A stretch of 64,000 bases of DNA, taken from Aquabacterium sp. CECT 9606 (GTDB lineage Bacteria; Pseudomonadota; Gammaproteobacteria; Burkholderiales; Burkholderiaceae_C). Below are positions 31,983-41,020 of this stretch, one piece after another; position 1 is the first letter of the stretch; the number at the start of each line of letters is the position of its first letter. The notes under the pieces are model-generated. The model ran no database searches, was not told the origin of the DNA, and saw only the letters and a list, made by a program, of their open reading frames with translations. Made by a program: the position numbers and the translations under genes. The stretch covers positions 310,001 to 374,000 of the forward strand of contig NZ_CAKKNB010000003.1 of NCBI RefSeq assembly GCF_918741295.1, read 5' to 3'.

Positions 31983-33488
31983 TCACAATCCACGTTGCCG
32001 CGAGGAGGTGGCCCTCAACTTTCGCAGCCGCCGCCACCCCACCACCGTGCCACTGATAGCGACGACCAAACCGGCGAGACACAGCGTGGCGATCACCAGG
32101 TCCCAAGCCGGGCGGTGTTGAATCAACCACGGCAGGTCCAGGCTGTGAGGTGCATTGAAGAGCCAGCGTTCAAGCCGGCTGTTGCGCGTGCTGCTGCCCA
32201 ACAACTGGCCGTTGGCCGGATCGATGTGCAGCCAGGTGCCTGCGTCGTCGGCCAGCACCAGGCGCCACACGGGCAATGTCACGGTGCCATGGTGGCCATA
32301 CCAGTACCGATCCTCCTGCGTCAACAGCACGCTGCGCTTGATCTGCACACCCGGCCAGGCGTGGCCGATGGCTTGTTCGATATCGAGCTGCGTGGTCACG
32401 GCGCGTCGCCCGTCTGCCGCAACAACCACGGTTGCAAGGCCTTTGGCATCGTGCCATTGCAGCAGTGGACGCCCGGCCAGCCACAGCACCTGCAACTCGC
32501 GCGCATCGGGTAGCGCCGCTGGTGGCCAAGGCAAGGTCATCGATGGCTCGGCACCTCGATACCGCACCATGGCCGCCGGGTCGATACCGCCGCGCCCGAA
32601 CCAGCCGGTGGGATTCATCGACAGCCAGCCGCTGGCGATCCAGGTCAACACGAAGATGCCGCCGACCATGCCCGCCAAGTGATGACAGGCCATCCAGCCG
32701 CGATAGGGCGTGACGGCGCCGTGGCGGTAGCGCCGCCGCAGCCGCACGCGCAACACGCCCAGCACCAGCCCGGTGACGGCAGACACGATGCAGCAGCCAG
32801 AGATCCACACGACCACCTCGTGCCACAAGGGCGGGTTGGCGCGCAGCGGTGTGAAGTACAGCCAGTGCGGCACCGCGCCCAGCCAGTTCCAGAAGCGCTC
32901 GTGGCGCGAGGTGTCGCGCACCACCTCGCCCGTGCGGGCCGACACGTACAGCTCGGTCCCAGCAGCGTCGCCGATCTCGATGCGGTGCAAGGGGCGCAAC
33001 GCATCGAGGCCGCCAGGCACCGTCCACTGGTCGCGCTCCAGCGTCTCGGCCCAGCGTGTCTGCGGCTGGCCCGCAAACGCCCTAGCGATCATCTCGGCCT
33101 GGTGCGCATTGAACGGACCCATCGGATGCCCATCGCGGGCCGACAACACCTGCTGTCTGCCCTGCTGATCGACAATGCGCCACACCGGCTCGGCACGTGG
33201 GCCGGCATGCAGCATCTCCAATCGCATGCGCTCGGGTGTCTCGGTGACCGAGCCTGCCACCAGCGCAGCGGTTGGCGGCAAGACGGCCTCGGCCATCCGC
33301 AGCGGTGGCAGCCCGCCCAGGCGCTCGGCCTGCGTCAGCGCCGGAAAGCCCACGTACATCATCACCAGCCCAGAGGCGAACCACATGGCAAACAACAGGC
33401 AGCCGACGATGCCAAGCCAGCGATGGGTGAGGTACAGCGCACGACGGCAAGGCCGCCATGCACGGCGCAAGGCACCGAAGATGTTCAT
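31983..33488 (-). CDS. PepSY-associated transmembrane protein (putative periplasmic-side reductase)
   Basis: 501 residues, four main membrane helices: after the RRALYLTHRWLGIVG start, around 230-245 (VVVWISGCCIVSAVTGLVLG), 270-290 (MACHHLAGMVGGIFVLTWIA) and near the end (LVIATLCLAGLVVAISGTVV), with large periplasmic loops containing PepSY-like segments (ELYVSARTGEVVRD; WLHIDPANGQLLG). Conserved His in THRWLG and CHHLAG may bind haem. Related proteins reduce ferric siderophores. It follows the TonB-dependent receptor gene by 5 bp in the B12-riboswitch transcript, so a corrinoid-linked role is inferred. Confidence 0.88.
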   Translation of the reverse strand: MNIFGALRRAWRPCRRALYLTHRWLGIVGCLLFAMWFASGLVMMYVGFPALTQAERLGGLPPLRMAEAVLPPTAALVAGSVTETPERMRLEMLHAGPRAEPVWRIVDQQGRQQVLSARDGHPMGPFNAHQAEMIARAFAGQPQTRWAETLERDQWTVPGGLDALRPLHRIEIGDAAGTELYVSARTGEVVRDTSRHERFWNWLGAVPHWLYFTPLRANPPLWHEVVVWISGCCIVSAVTGLVLGVLRVRLRRRYRHGAVTPYRGWMACHHLAGMVGGIFVLTWIASGWLSMNPTGWFGRGGIDPAAMVRYRGAEPSMTLPWPPAALPDARELQVLWLAGRPLLQWHDAKGLATVVVAADGRRAVTTQLDIEQAIGHAWPGVQIKRSVLLTQEDRYWYGHHGTVTLPVWRLVLADDAGTWLHIDPANGQLLGSSTRNSRLERWLFNAPHSLDLPWLIQHRPAWDLVIATLCLAGLVVAISGTVVGWRRLRKLRATSSRQRGL

Positions 33489-33493
33489 GCGGC

Positions 33494-35689
33494 TTAGAAC
33501 GCGAATTCAGCAACCAGCTCGGCCCGGCGCGGCTCGCCAAACAGCGCTTGCGTGTCGCCGTAAGTTGAAATCGCGTATGCCTTGTCGGCGGCGTTGCGCA
33601 GCAGGGCCCGCACGGTCGTCATGCTGTTGACGTTCCAACTGAGGCTGGCGTCAAACACCGTGTAGGACGGCAGCGTCGCGGTGTTGGCCGTGCTGGTGTA
33701 GCGTCGGCCAACGTAGCGTGCGCCGACCGAGGCTTGCCAGTTGCCGAAGCGGTGGTGCGTCCAGAGATTGGCCACCAACTCCGGCACGTCGTTGGGGCGT
33801 TTGCCATCCAGGGTGACGCTGTTCTGCACCAGGTGGTCGTAGCGCGCACTCAGCACTGCGAGGTTGCCTTCGAGGCGCCACTGCCGCGTCGGACGCAGGT
33901 TGCCGCTCAACTCGACCCCTTGTGAATGTTGGCTGCCGCCCTGGACATTGGTGGTCGGGCTCGTGCTGGTGTCCTGCGTGACGATGTTGCTCTTCTTGAT
34001 CTGGTAGACCGCCGCAGTCCAGTCGCCCAGGCCGTCGGCCAGGCTCTGCTTGATGCCCGCCTCCACTTGCCGGCCGGTTGTGAGGCTGAAATCCTTGTTG
34101 GCCAGGTTCAGTGTCACCAGGCTGGTCACCGGGTCGTGGCCGCTGCTGAACTGCACATAGACGTTGGTGCGTGGCGCCAGCGTATAGGTCAGGCCGAGTC
34201 GGGCGGATGTGCCTGACAGCGTCTGGTCCAGGCCATCGCCGCCCAACAGCTGCGTGCGCGTCACTTCGACCCGGTCGTGGCGCAGGCCACTCAGCAGCAC
34301 GAGCTTGTCGGTCGCATGCCAAGCGTCTTCCACATAAAAGCCCTGCGCGACCGTGTCGGTCTTGAACTTCGGTGCGGTCGCGTCCGGGCTGGACCAATTG
34401 CCATGGGCCACGTTGTGCAAGCTCACGCTGGAGCTGCCGCCGGCGGCGCCATTGTTGGTGTGCTGGAAATCGATGGTGCTGTACTCCCAACCGGCCACGA
34501 CGCTGTGGCCCGAGGGCTTCCAGGCGACCTCGGCCCGGTTGCCGCGTTGGGTCTGGTTGTGCAGGATTTCGAGGTAGACGTCGCGGTCAACCAGGTTGGT
34601 CCCAGAGTTGTAGATGTATTCCTCGATGTTGCGCCACTGTCGGTTAGCCTCGAGGTAGAACACCTCGTCATTGACACTCAAGGTTGGCGAGATCTGCCAG
34701 CTGGCCCGTCCGCGCAAACGCTTGTCTTCGTAACGCACGATGCTGTCCGCGGCGTTGTAGTTCTCCTTGCGCAGCGAATCATCCAGACGGCTGTTGACGA
34801 AGGGGGTGCCGAAGTAGCGCTCGGGTTTTTGCAGGCTGTAGTCGGCCATCAACTCGAAGCGCAGGTCCCCGCGCGGGTCGATGCGAAGCGTGGACATCAG
34901 CTTGCCGCCGCTGGCCTGCCCGAGGTCGCGCACGCCGTCAGACCTCAGGCCGTAGGCATCCACGCGGTAGCTGGCCACCTCGTTGATGGGGCCGGTGGCG
35001 CCAACGCCGACCCGCGCGCTGCCGTGGTCGCCCGCAGCAAACAAGGTCTCAATGGCCGACGCGCGTTGCGGCGGCTTGCGCACCGCGTTGATGGTCGCGC
35101 CAACGGTGCCCGAGCCGAACACCACCGATGCCGGGCCACGCAAGATCTCGATGCGCTCGTAGCCCCAGGTGTCGATTGGGTAGGTCTGCGTGCCCGAGGC
35201 CACGGCCAGGCGCAGGCCGTCTTCGGCCAGGCCGATGGAATTGGTGCCGGTGAAGCCACGGGCCGAGAACGACAGGCCGCCATCACCAGGGCTGGCGATG
35301 TCGGTCAAGCCCGCGGTGCGGGTGATGGCCTCGCGCATCGCGTAGTCGCCGCGCTCCAACACCTGCGCGCCGCTCACCGCCTCCACGCTGGCTGGCAGTT
35401 CACGCACCGTCAGGCCAGTGCGCGATCCTGTGGGCGATGGCTGGTCCAGGTGCAACCCCGAACCGCTGGTGCGGCCGGTCACGGTCACCTCGGGCAAGGG
35501 GGCCGGTTCGGCAGCGCAGGTGGCGCTGCTGGCCCAGGCCGTGAGCGTCAGCGCGATGCAGGGAGCAGTCCAACTGCGATGTCGCGACGGACCGGGCATG
35601 CGAAGGGAAGCCACGGAAACCGGGGTGCGGAAAAATACGGAAGACAACATGAGAGGGAACTCGACAAAGAAGGAAAGCGTCGCGCGCAC
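33494..35689 (-). CDS. TonB-dependent outer-membrane receptor
   Basis: 731 residues. GTG 35689 has AAGGA 6 bp upstream, giving a long N-terminus; the signal-peptide core is IALTLTAWASSATCAA. Then plug domain (LPEVTVTGRTSGSG; IEILRGPASVVFGSG) and a 22-strand-type barrel ending in aromatic F (AELVAEFAF). The overall text is of the ferrichrome/siderophore-receptor type (FhuA-like), yet a cobalamin riboswitch precedes it, so the cargo may be a corrinoid. Co-transcribed with the PepSY protein. ATG 35650 is an alternative start. Confidence 0.9.
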   Translation of the reverse strand: MRATLSFFVEFPLMLSSVFFRTPVSVASLRMPGPSRHRSWTAPCIALTLTAWASSATCAAEPAPLPEVTVTGRTSGSGLHLDQPSPTGSRTGLTVRELPASVEAVSGAQVLERGDYAMREAITRTAGLTDIASPGDGGLSFSARGFTGTNSIGLAEDGLRLAVASGTQTYPIDTWGYERIEILRGPASVVFGSGTVGATINAVRKPPQRASAIETLFAAGDHGSARVGVGATGPINEVASYRVDAYGLRSDGVRDLGQASGGKLMSTLRIDPRGDLRFELMADYSLQKPERYFGTPFVNSRLDDSLRKENYNAADSIVRYEDKRLRGRASWQISPTLSVNDEVFYLEANRQWRNIEEYIYNSGTNLVDRDVYLEILHNQTQRGNRAEVAWKPSGHSVVAGWEYSTIDFQHTNNGAAGGSSSVSLHNVAHGNWSSPDATAPKFKTDTVAQGFYVEDAWHATDKLVLLSGLRHDRVEVTRTQLLGGDGLDQTLSGTSARLGLTYTLAPRTNVYVQFSSGHDPVTSLVTLNLANKDFSLTTGRQVEAGIKQSLADGLGDWTAAVYQIKKSNIVTQDTSTSPTTNVQGGSQHSQGVELSGNLRPTRQWRLEGNLAVLSARYDHLVQNSVTLDGKRPNDVPELVANLWTHHRFGNWQASVGARYVGRRYTSTANTATLPSYTVFDASLSWNVNSMTTVRALLRNAADKAYAISTYGDTQALFGEPRRAELVAEFAF

Positions 35690-35814
35690 CCGCGATCCTT
35701 CCGCCTAACCGAAGGTAAGCCTGTGCAGAGGGATTGACGAACACGACAACGCTGAACCGTCCACCCGCCGTGAACGGAACACTTGAACGCACGCTGGCCC
35801 TTGAGGGCACGGCG

Positions 35815-35985
35815 CGGCACGCAGGTCGGTCTCCGGACTCGCAAGTCATGTCCCGTCGCCTTCCCAGCGCTTGCGCGCCAGTGGCACGGATGACGGAACC
35901 ACACTCACCTACCGTTGCGGGGGCAGTCGCGGCTTGAGGCACCTGTTGGCGCCGCACCGCGTTCCCGTTTCACCATCGAGGAAGA
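35815..35985 (-). promoter_or_regulatory. cobalamin (B12) riboswitch
   Basis: Read on the minus strand, the aptamer landmarks occur in order: GGTGAAACGGGAACGCGGTG (around 35975-35956), GACTGCCCCCGCAACGGTAG (B12 box region ending at 35909), GCCACTGG (around 35884-35877), GCTGGGAAGGCGACGGG, and GAGTCCGGAGACCGACCTGC (ending at 35821). It lies ~125 bp upstream of the TonB receptor gene, which it should repress when cobalamin is plentiful. The stop codon of the upstream gene falls within the aptamer. Confidence 0.93.
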
Positions 35986-36394
35986 ATTTCCTCGACGGCT
36001 CCTGCGTGGCTTGGAAGATACCAGATTGAACACGCCAGCAGGCGCAGCCCCCAACCACCAGGCAAACCAAGGCCAACAAATCAAACCACACCACCCGCGT
36101 GATCTGCGCGTTGTAGCCGCCAGTTGACACCGCCAGCCACAGAAACGACACCACGCTGATGCCCCCCACGGGCAAGGCCATGGCTTGCCACGGCGGCCGG
36201 AAAGCAGCCGCCATGAAGAAAGTACCCAGCAAACCGAACAGCACTGCGCGATGGCGCATGAGGATGGCCAGGTTGGGCTCGTGGAATGACAACCCATACA
36301 GGGTGGCCAGGCGCTCCGCGCTCAACACGCCGGACAGCGGCAGCAGGTGGATCAGCCCCACGATGATCAGCATCACTGAAGCTACATGGCGCAT
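35909..36394 (-). CDS. small membrane protein (family often mis-labelled phosphopantetheine adenylyltransferase)
   Basis: 161 residues. Four hydrophobic segments (ASVMLIIVGLIHLLPLSGVL; AVLFGLLGTFFMAAAF; ALPVGGISVVSFLWLAVS; VVWFDLLALVCLVVGG) plus a ~45-residue polar tail. The ATG at 36394 overlaps the end of the alpha/beta hydrolase gene by 13 bp. Its last ~25 codons and stop lie inside the cobalamin riboswitch, so the tail is encoded by aptamer sequence. No catalytic motif for a nucleotidyltransferase is seen. Function unknown. Confidence 0.8.
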   Translation of the reverse strand: MRHVASVMLIIVGLIHLLPLSGVLSAERLATLYGLSFHEPNLAILMRHRAVLFGLLGTFFMAAAFRPPWQAMALPVGGISVVSFLWLAVSTGGYNAQITRVVWFDLLALVCLVVGGCACWRVQSGIFQATQEPSRKFFLDGETGTRCGANRCLKPRLPPQR

Positions 36395-37263
36395 GACTTG
36401 CCCTGCGGCTGTTCTTTCAACACGCTTTCCAGTTGAAAGCGCCTGATGTTGTCGGCCACCTGCCCCGCATGCTCCAGGCTCAGGAAGACACCGGAGCTGT
36501 CGATCCATTGCAGCTTGGCATTGGGTAATTCGCGCTGAAAACGCTCTGCCAAACGCTTTGGAAAATGCTGGCAACGGGTGGACCACAGCAGCAACACGGG
36601 CCGGTTGAATCCCTGCATTGCAAAACCAGATTCTTGCGTGAAACGGGTGGAGACGCTGCGCAGGAACTGTCGTACATCTCGGCGCACGCCGGCATCCGTG
36701 CGCAGGGGCTTGAGCCAATGCTCGATCAGGTCGTCGGCCAAGGGCGCTTCGGTCAGGTCGCCGAAGGCAATGGGCAGCCGCCTCAGCAAGGGCACATGGT
36801 GCAGCAACTGCGCAGACACCCAGGCCAGGCCCGGAACGTGCCCCCACCATTTGAGCGTGGCAAATGCTGGCGGCGGGAAAACGTCGTAGGCATCGCAGGT
36901 GGTCAACACCGCACGGCCAATGCGCTCGGGGTGTCGTGCGCACACCATCTGCACCAAGGCCCCACCGCTGTCGTTGCCCACCAAGGTCACGTCCCTCAAA
37001 TCGAGCGCCTCGATGAAATCTGCAATGAGCCGGGCCACACCGGGCACCGATAGATCCGCGTCGGGCTTCATGGCCATGGCATGAGCGCCGAGCGGCCAGT
37101 TGGGCACAATGCAGCGCGCACCTTGGCCCAGCTCTGGCAGAAGCGGCACCCAAAGCTGGTGGTCGGCCATCAGCCCATGCACAAAGACCATGGGCTGCCC
37201 CCTGCCCTGGTCCAGGTATTGAAGCGGGCCTTGCCGCAGGTGGATGGTTTTGAGTGAACTCAT
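36382..37263 (-). CDS. alpha/beta hydrolase
   Basis: 293 residues from ATG 37263 (GGAG 6 bp upstream). HG oxyanion motif VFVHGLMADHQLW; nucleophile elbow LVGNDSGGALVQ, which reads as G-N-D-S-G with Asp in the nucleophile place, as in haloalkane-dehalogenase-like enzymes. The end (SSGVFLSLEHAGQVAD) holds the candidate catalytic His. Substrate unknown. Divergent from the XRE regulator at 37378, which probably controls it. Confidence 0.87.
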   Translation of the reverse strand: MSSLKTIHLRQGPLQYLDQGRGQPMVFVHGLMADHQLWVPLLPELGQGARCIVPNWPLGAHAMAMKPDADLSVPGVARLIADFIEALDLRDVTLVGNDSGGALVQMVCARHPERIGRAVLTTCDAYDVFPPPAFATLKWWGHVPGLAWVSAQLLHHVPLLRRLPIAFGDLTEAPLADDLIEHWLKPLRTDAGVRRDVRQFLRSVSTRFTQESGFAMQGFNRPVLLLWSTRCQHFPKRLAERFQRELPNAKLQWIDSSGVFLSLEHAGQVADNIRRFQLESVLKEQPQGKSCAM

Positions 37264-37377
37264 GGTGCTCTCCGGTGTGTTGGCAAAGTGCGCTTGCATG
37301 TTCCGCTCACCCATCACATCGGGCAATTACCTCGGAGGTCATTGAAACGGCCCACCGGGGAAGGGATACTGCGGCCC

Positions 37378-38226
37378 ATGACGAACGCCGAACCTTTGCG
37401 CCAGAGCCCCCATGAGCCGCCACCGTTTGGCAAGCTGCTGCGGCAATGGCGTGACTTGCGCAAACGCTCGCAGCTGGACCTGGCACTGGAGGCCAGCGTC
37501 TCGCAACGTCACTTGAGTTTTCTGGAATCAGGCCGTGCGCAACCCAGCCGTGAGATGGTGCTGCAGTTGGCCGAGGTGCTGGGCGTGCCTCTGCGTGAGC
37601 GCAACCTGCTGATGACTGCGGCTGGGTTTGCGCCGATTTTTCAGCAACGGGGACTGCAGAACGACGAGATGAAAGCGGTGCGCGAAGCCCTGGAGTTGAT
37701 GCTCCGGCATCACGAGCCCTACCCTGCCCTGGTGGTCAACCGACAGTGGGACATGGTGATGAGCAATGGGCCTGCTCAACGCTTCACGGCGATGTTGGGC
37801 GAGCCGGATGCGCTCTGGCGCCTCGTTGATCCCAGTGGTGGGCGCAATGTGATGCGCATGACTTTTCACCCGCACGGCATGCAGCCGCGTTTGCGAAACT
37901 GGGCGCAGGTGGCACCGCTGTTGTTGTCGCGGCTTCAGCGTGAGGTGGCGGCAGACCCCACACACGTGGCATTGCGGCAGTTGCTGACCGATGTATGCCG
38001 CTTTCCGGGCGTGCCAGAGCACTGGCAGCAGCAGGGCTGGGTGCTGCCCATGCCCCCTCCCATCTTTCCATTGGAATACGACCTGGGCGAGCACACCATC
38101 AAGGTGTTCTCGATGGTGTCCACCTTTGGCACAGCGCTGGACATCACGGCAGAAGAACTTCGGGTTGAGACCTTCTTCCCCGCAGATGACTTTTCACGGG
38201 AATTTTTCCGCATGCTGTCGCCTTGA
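37378..38226 (+). CDS. XRE-family regulator with MmyB-like ligand domain
   Basis: 282 residues from ATG 37378. N-terminal HTH (QLDLALEASVSQRHLSFLES followed by GRAQPSREMV), then a MmyB-like domain (PYPALVVNRQWDMVMSNGPA; ends DDFSREFF). These PAS-like domains bind fatty acids or small lipophilic ligands in characterised members. Divergent (115 bp) from the hydrolase operon, so it is the likely regulator of it. Confidence 0.92.
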   Translation: MTNAEPLRQSPHEPPPFGKLLRQWRDLRKRSQLDLALEASVSQRHLSFLESGRAQPSREMVLQLAEVLGVPLRERNLLMTAAGFAPIFQQRGLQNDEMKAVREALELMLRHHEPYPALVVNRQWDMVMSNGPAQRFTAMLGEPDALWRLVDPSGGRNVMRMTFHPHGMQPRLRNWAQVAPLLLSRLQREVAADPTHVALRQLLTDVCRFPGVPEHWQQQGWVLPMPPPIFPLEYDLGEHTIKVFSMVSTFGTALDITAEELRVETFFPADDFSREFFRMLSP

Positions 38227-38238
38227 TCAGGCTCAAGC

Positions 38239-38655
38239 CTACTTCCTCAACAGCACATTCATCCCCGGCAGAACATCCGCCTCATCAACATACCCGATGG
38301 CGCCGGGTGTCTTGCTCACGAACTCGATCATCTCGTTCGTCTGCTTGACCTCTTGGGGGGGCGTGCCCTTGCCCACGTAACGGCGAACCGTCCAATAGGC
38401 CACGTACTGGTCCTCGTCGGTTTGCAGGTACTGGCTCAGAAAGCGCTGGCGTGCCACCAGGGTGGGGGCGCCGTTGGCGGGCCGCACCCGCACCCCCTCC
38501 ACTTCAATGGTCTTGCCCATGTATATGCGCTGAACCGTGGTCAGGTCGATCTTGTGGACGTTGGGGTGGCCAATGACCACGATGCGGTCGGCGGCATGGC
38601 TCAGCGGCCCCAAGGCCAGCAGCAACGATGCGAAGGTGAATTTAAGGCGTGTCAT
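38239..38655 (-). CDS. mini phosphate-binding-like (PstS-type) periplasmic protein
   Basis: 138 residues from ATG 38655 (GGAG upstream). Signal peptide (FASLLLALGPLSHAA), then a PBP-like single domain: IVVIGHPNVHKIDLTTVQRI (PstS-like N-lobe), ..FVSKTPGAIGYVDEADV. It is about half the size of a PstS and lacks the second lobe, so transport is unlikely; such short forms occur beside signalling genes. It lies 10 bp after the porin-like gene. Confidence 0.82.
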   Translation of the reverse strand: MTRLKFTFASLLLALGPLSHAADRIVVIGHPNVHKIDLTTVQRIYMGKTIEVEGVRVRPANGAPTLVARQRFLSQYLQTDEDQYVAYWTVRRYVGKGTPPQEVKQTNEMIEFVSKTPGAIGYVDEADVLPGMNVLLRK

Positions 38656-38664
38656 GGGCACTCC

Positions 38665-39921
38665 TTAATACGCAAAGTTGTAGCTGATGGACAGCACGTC
38701 AATGCCTTTGTCCGCCACAGCCGGGCCCCCGCTGGGCGAGTCGATCATGGACGAGCCCTTGCGCACCCAGGTGTGCAGCCATTCGGCCTTCAGCTTGCTG
38801 TGCGGTGTGAGCGCATAGGAGGCACCGATGGCCAATGAATGCTGGTCATAAAAGGGGATGCTATCGGCAAAACGGCGCTGGCTGGCATTGATCACATCGG
38901 TCACACCCGGCGCCACGTCTGGCACCGACGACTGGCTCAAAGCATCGTGGGCGCGGTTCGGGGCACCCACGGTCTTCAACACCGAAGCCGACACATAGGG
39001 CGTCCACTTGTCCATGGTTTTCAAGATGGCGATGTAGCCGCCTGCAGTGTTGGCGCCCAGGTCGGTGTCGTGCTGGATATTGCGCTCGGCCTCGAACATG
39101 ATCCGCCAATTGCCAGACAGTTTCTGGTCAATGCCCACGGTGATGATGTCGTTCCTGATTTGCGGCGCGGTGCCGTCGGGCGCATAGATCGGGCCAAAAA
39201 AAGTCGGCACGGATTGGATGCTGACGGGATTGAGGGGGCCACCATCGGGCCGGGTAACGGCATGGTGAGCGCCAAACCGCAACATGGTGTCTTCCGCGCG
39301 CCAGGTCAACACAGCCCCACTGACCCGGGTGTCGTACTTGTTGAACGCGGTGCCGGTGTCGCGGGTGTTCATGCGAACCCAGACCTTGGCTTCACCGCTG
39401 TAGACATCCAGGCCAAGCTCGGAGTTGGCCATGGCCCAGTTCCGGGTGATGTACACCCCGGTCACGTCGGTCGTGGGGGCGATGGAGTACATCTCGGTGG
39501 GCAGTCGGGCGAAGTCATAGCTTTGGCCCACGTCCAGGTTCTCGGATGACAAGTACAAGGGGATGCGCAGCTTGCCCACGCGCAACAGCCAGTCGTTGTT
39601 CGGCCGCCATGAGGCGAATGCCCAGCTGGCGGTCAGGTCCCAGTCGTCATCATTGCGGGCCGATGGCGCCAGCTTGCCCTGCACCGTGGCCGAGAACTCC
39701 GGGGTGAACTGAACATCGAGCTGCGCGCCCAAAACGGTGTCGCGCATGAGGGTGCCATCAGAATCGACGAAGCGCTGGTAGCGGTAGTCCTGGTTGGAGA
39801 TGGCCGCGCCTATGGTGCCAAAGCCTGAGTACGAAAAGTCTTGCGCCTGGGCCACCGTGGCCGCCAGCACCGTCAGCGCCAAGGCCGAGGCTTTCCGCAA
39901 AAGAGCTTCTTTTTCTTTCAT
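38665..39921 (-). CDS. porin-like outer-membrane protein
   Basis: 418 residues from ATG 39921 (GGAAAG upstream). Signal peptide (ALALTVLAATVAQA, cleavage before QDFSYSG) and a barrel of alternating strands ending in aromatic residues (ISYNFAY). It resembles porins found next to PstS-like mini proteins and sensory genes in Burkholderiales. Downstream of the HD-GYP regulator by 1 bp, suggesting one transcript with the kinase. Confidence 0.82.
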   Translation of the reverse strand: MKEKEALLRKASALALTVLAATVAQAQDFSYSGFGTIGAAISNQDYRYQRFVDSDGTLMRDTVLGAQLDVQFTPEFSATVQGKLAPSARNDDDWDLTASWAFASWRPNNDWLLRVGKLRIPLYLSSENLDVGQSYDFARLPTEMYSIAPTTDVTGVYITRNWAMANSELGLDVYSGEAKVWVRMNTRDTGTAFNKYDTRVSGAVLTWRAEDTMLRFGAHHAVTRPDGGPLNPVSIQSVPTFFGPIYAPDGTAPQIRNDIITVGIDQKLSGNWRIMFEAERNIQHDTDLGANTAGGYIAILKTMDKWTPYVSASVLKTVGAPNRAHDALSQSSVPDVAPGVTDVINASQRRFADSIPFYDQHSLAIGASYALTPHSKLKAEWLHTWVRKGSSMIDSPSGGPAVADKGIDVLSISYNFAY

Positions 39922-39922
39922 G

Positions 39923-41020
39923 TCAGTCTTTCCACTGGCTGGCGATGTCGATGAACATCGCTTGTGTTGCATGCAGGGCGTCCACGATGTCGCCGTCAAA
40001 ATGTTTGTCGCGGCCTTCGTCGATGAACTTCATGGCCACCTCGTGGCTGAAGGGTTCCTTGTAGGGGCGACGGCTGATCAGTGCGTCATACACATCGGCC
40101 ACGGCCATCAACCGTGCCGACAAGGGAATGGCTTGGCCGCGCAGGCCGTCCGGGTAGCCAGAGCCATCCCACTTCTCATGGTGCGAACGGGCAATTTCCA
40201 TGGCGTAGGCCAGGAAGTCGGTTTCTTCGCCCATGCGCAAGGCAGCGCGGTTGAGCATGTCCCAACCGTGTAGTGGGTGGCCCTTCATGACCTCGAACTC
40301 TTCCGTGGTCAACTTGCCCGGCTTGAGCAGGATGCTGTCAGGAATGGCGACCTTGCCAATGTCGTGCAGCGGCGCCGACTTGGCGATCAATTGGATGCTG
40401 TCGGGATTGAGCACTTTGTGGTGCAAGCCCTGTTCCCACAGGTGCGTGGCCAGCACCCGTACGTATTCCTGCGTGCGCTTGACGTGGTTGCCGGTGTCTT
40501 CGTCTCTGAACTCGGCGAACGAGATCATGATGAAGAGCGTTGAATCGCGCAGACGATCCAGCTGCGCCATCTGGATTTCCAACTGGGTTTGAAGTTTGGC
40601 GTTGCGGTTGTTCAGGTAGTCGTGAAAAGCCTTGTTCTGCAAGTGCGTCTTGACGCGGGCTTTCACAACAGATGGGCTGATGGGCTTGTGGATGTAGTCG
40701 GCCGCGCCAACTTCAAAGCCCCGGGTTTCGTCTTCCGGCTCCTGCATGGCCGTCAAGAAAATCACTGGAACATGGCTGGTGCGCGGATCTTGCTTGAGGC
40801 GTTGGCACACCTCGTAGCCGTCCATGCCGGGCATCATCAAATCCAGCAAGACCAGATCAGGCGGCGAGCGTTTGGCCAATTCAAGCGCCTTGGGGCCAGA
40901 CGAGGCCAGCTTGACGCGGTAGGTTTTGTCCAGCAGGCCGGCCAGAAGCGTGAGGTTGGTGGGCGCGTCATCCACCACCAGGATGGTCGGGGTATGGGCC
41001 TGCGCTTCACTGGATGACAT
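39923..41020 (-). CDS. response regulator with HD-GYP domain (c-di-GMP phosphodiesterase)
   Basis: 365 residues. Receiver domain ([20 protein letters not shown]; phospho-acceptor in [21 protein letters not shown] lysine) followed by an HD-GYP domain with HDIGK and [17 protein letters not shown]. RpfG-type enzymes hydrolyse c-di-GMP. Start lies inside the end of the hybrid-kinase gene (14-bp overlap), so it is its direct output partner. Confidence 0.95.
   Translation of the reverse strand: MSSSEAQAHTPTILVVDDAPTNLTLLAGLLDKTYRVKLASSGPKALELAKRSPPDLVLLDLMMPGMDGYEVCQRLKQDPRTSHVPVIFLTAMQEPEDETRGFEVGAADYIHKPISPSVVKARVKTHLQNKAFHDYLNNRNAKLQTQLEIQMAQLDRLRDSTLFIMISFAEFRDEDTGNHVKRTQEYVRVLATHLWEQGLHHKVLNPDSIQLIAKSAPLHDIGKVAIPDSILLKPGKLTTEEFEVMKGHPLHGWDMLNRAALRMGEETDFLAYAMEIARSHHEKWDGSGYPDGLRGQAIPLSARLMAVADVYDALISRRPYKEPFSHEVAMKFIDEGRDKHFDGDIVDALHATQAMFIDIASQWKD

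Noticed and set aside
34277-35737. 486-codon plus-strand frame opposite the TonB receptor
   Set aside because: Shadow of the receptor; no motif, no ribosome site, and it runs against the riboswitch-receptor unit.
36382-37153. Very long frame 35909-37153 as one protein
   Set aside because: Its upstream two thirds are a shadow of the alpha/beta hydrolase; the real gene begins at ATG 36394.
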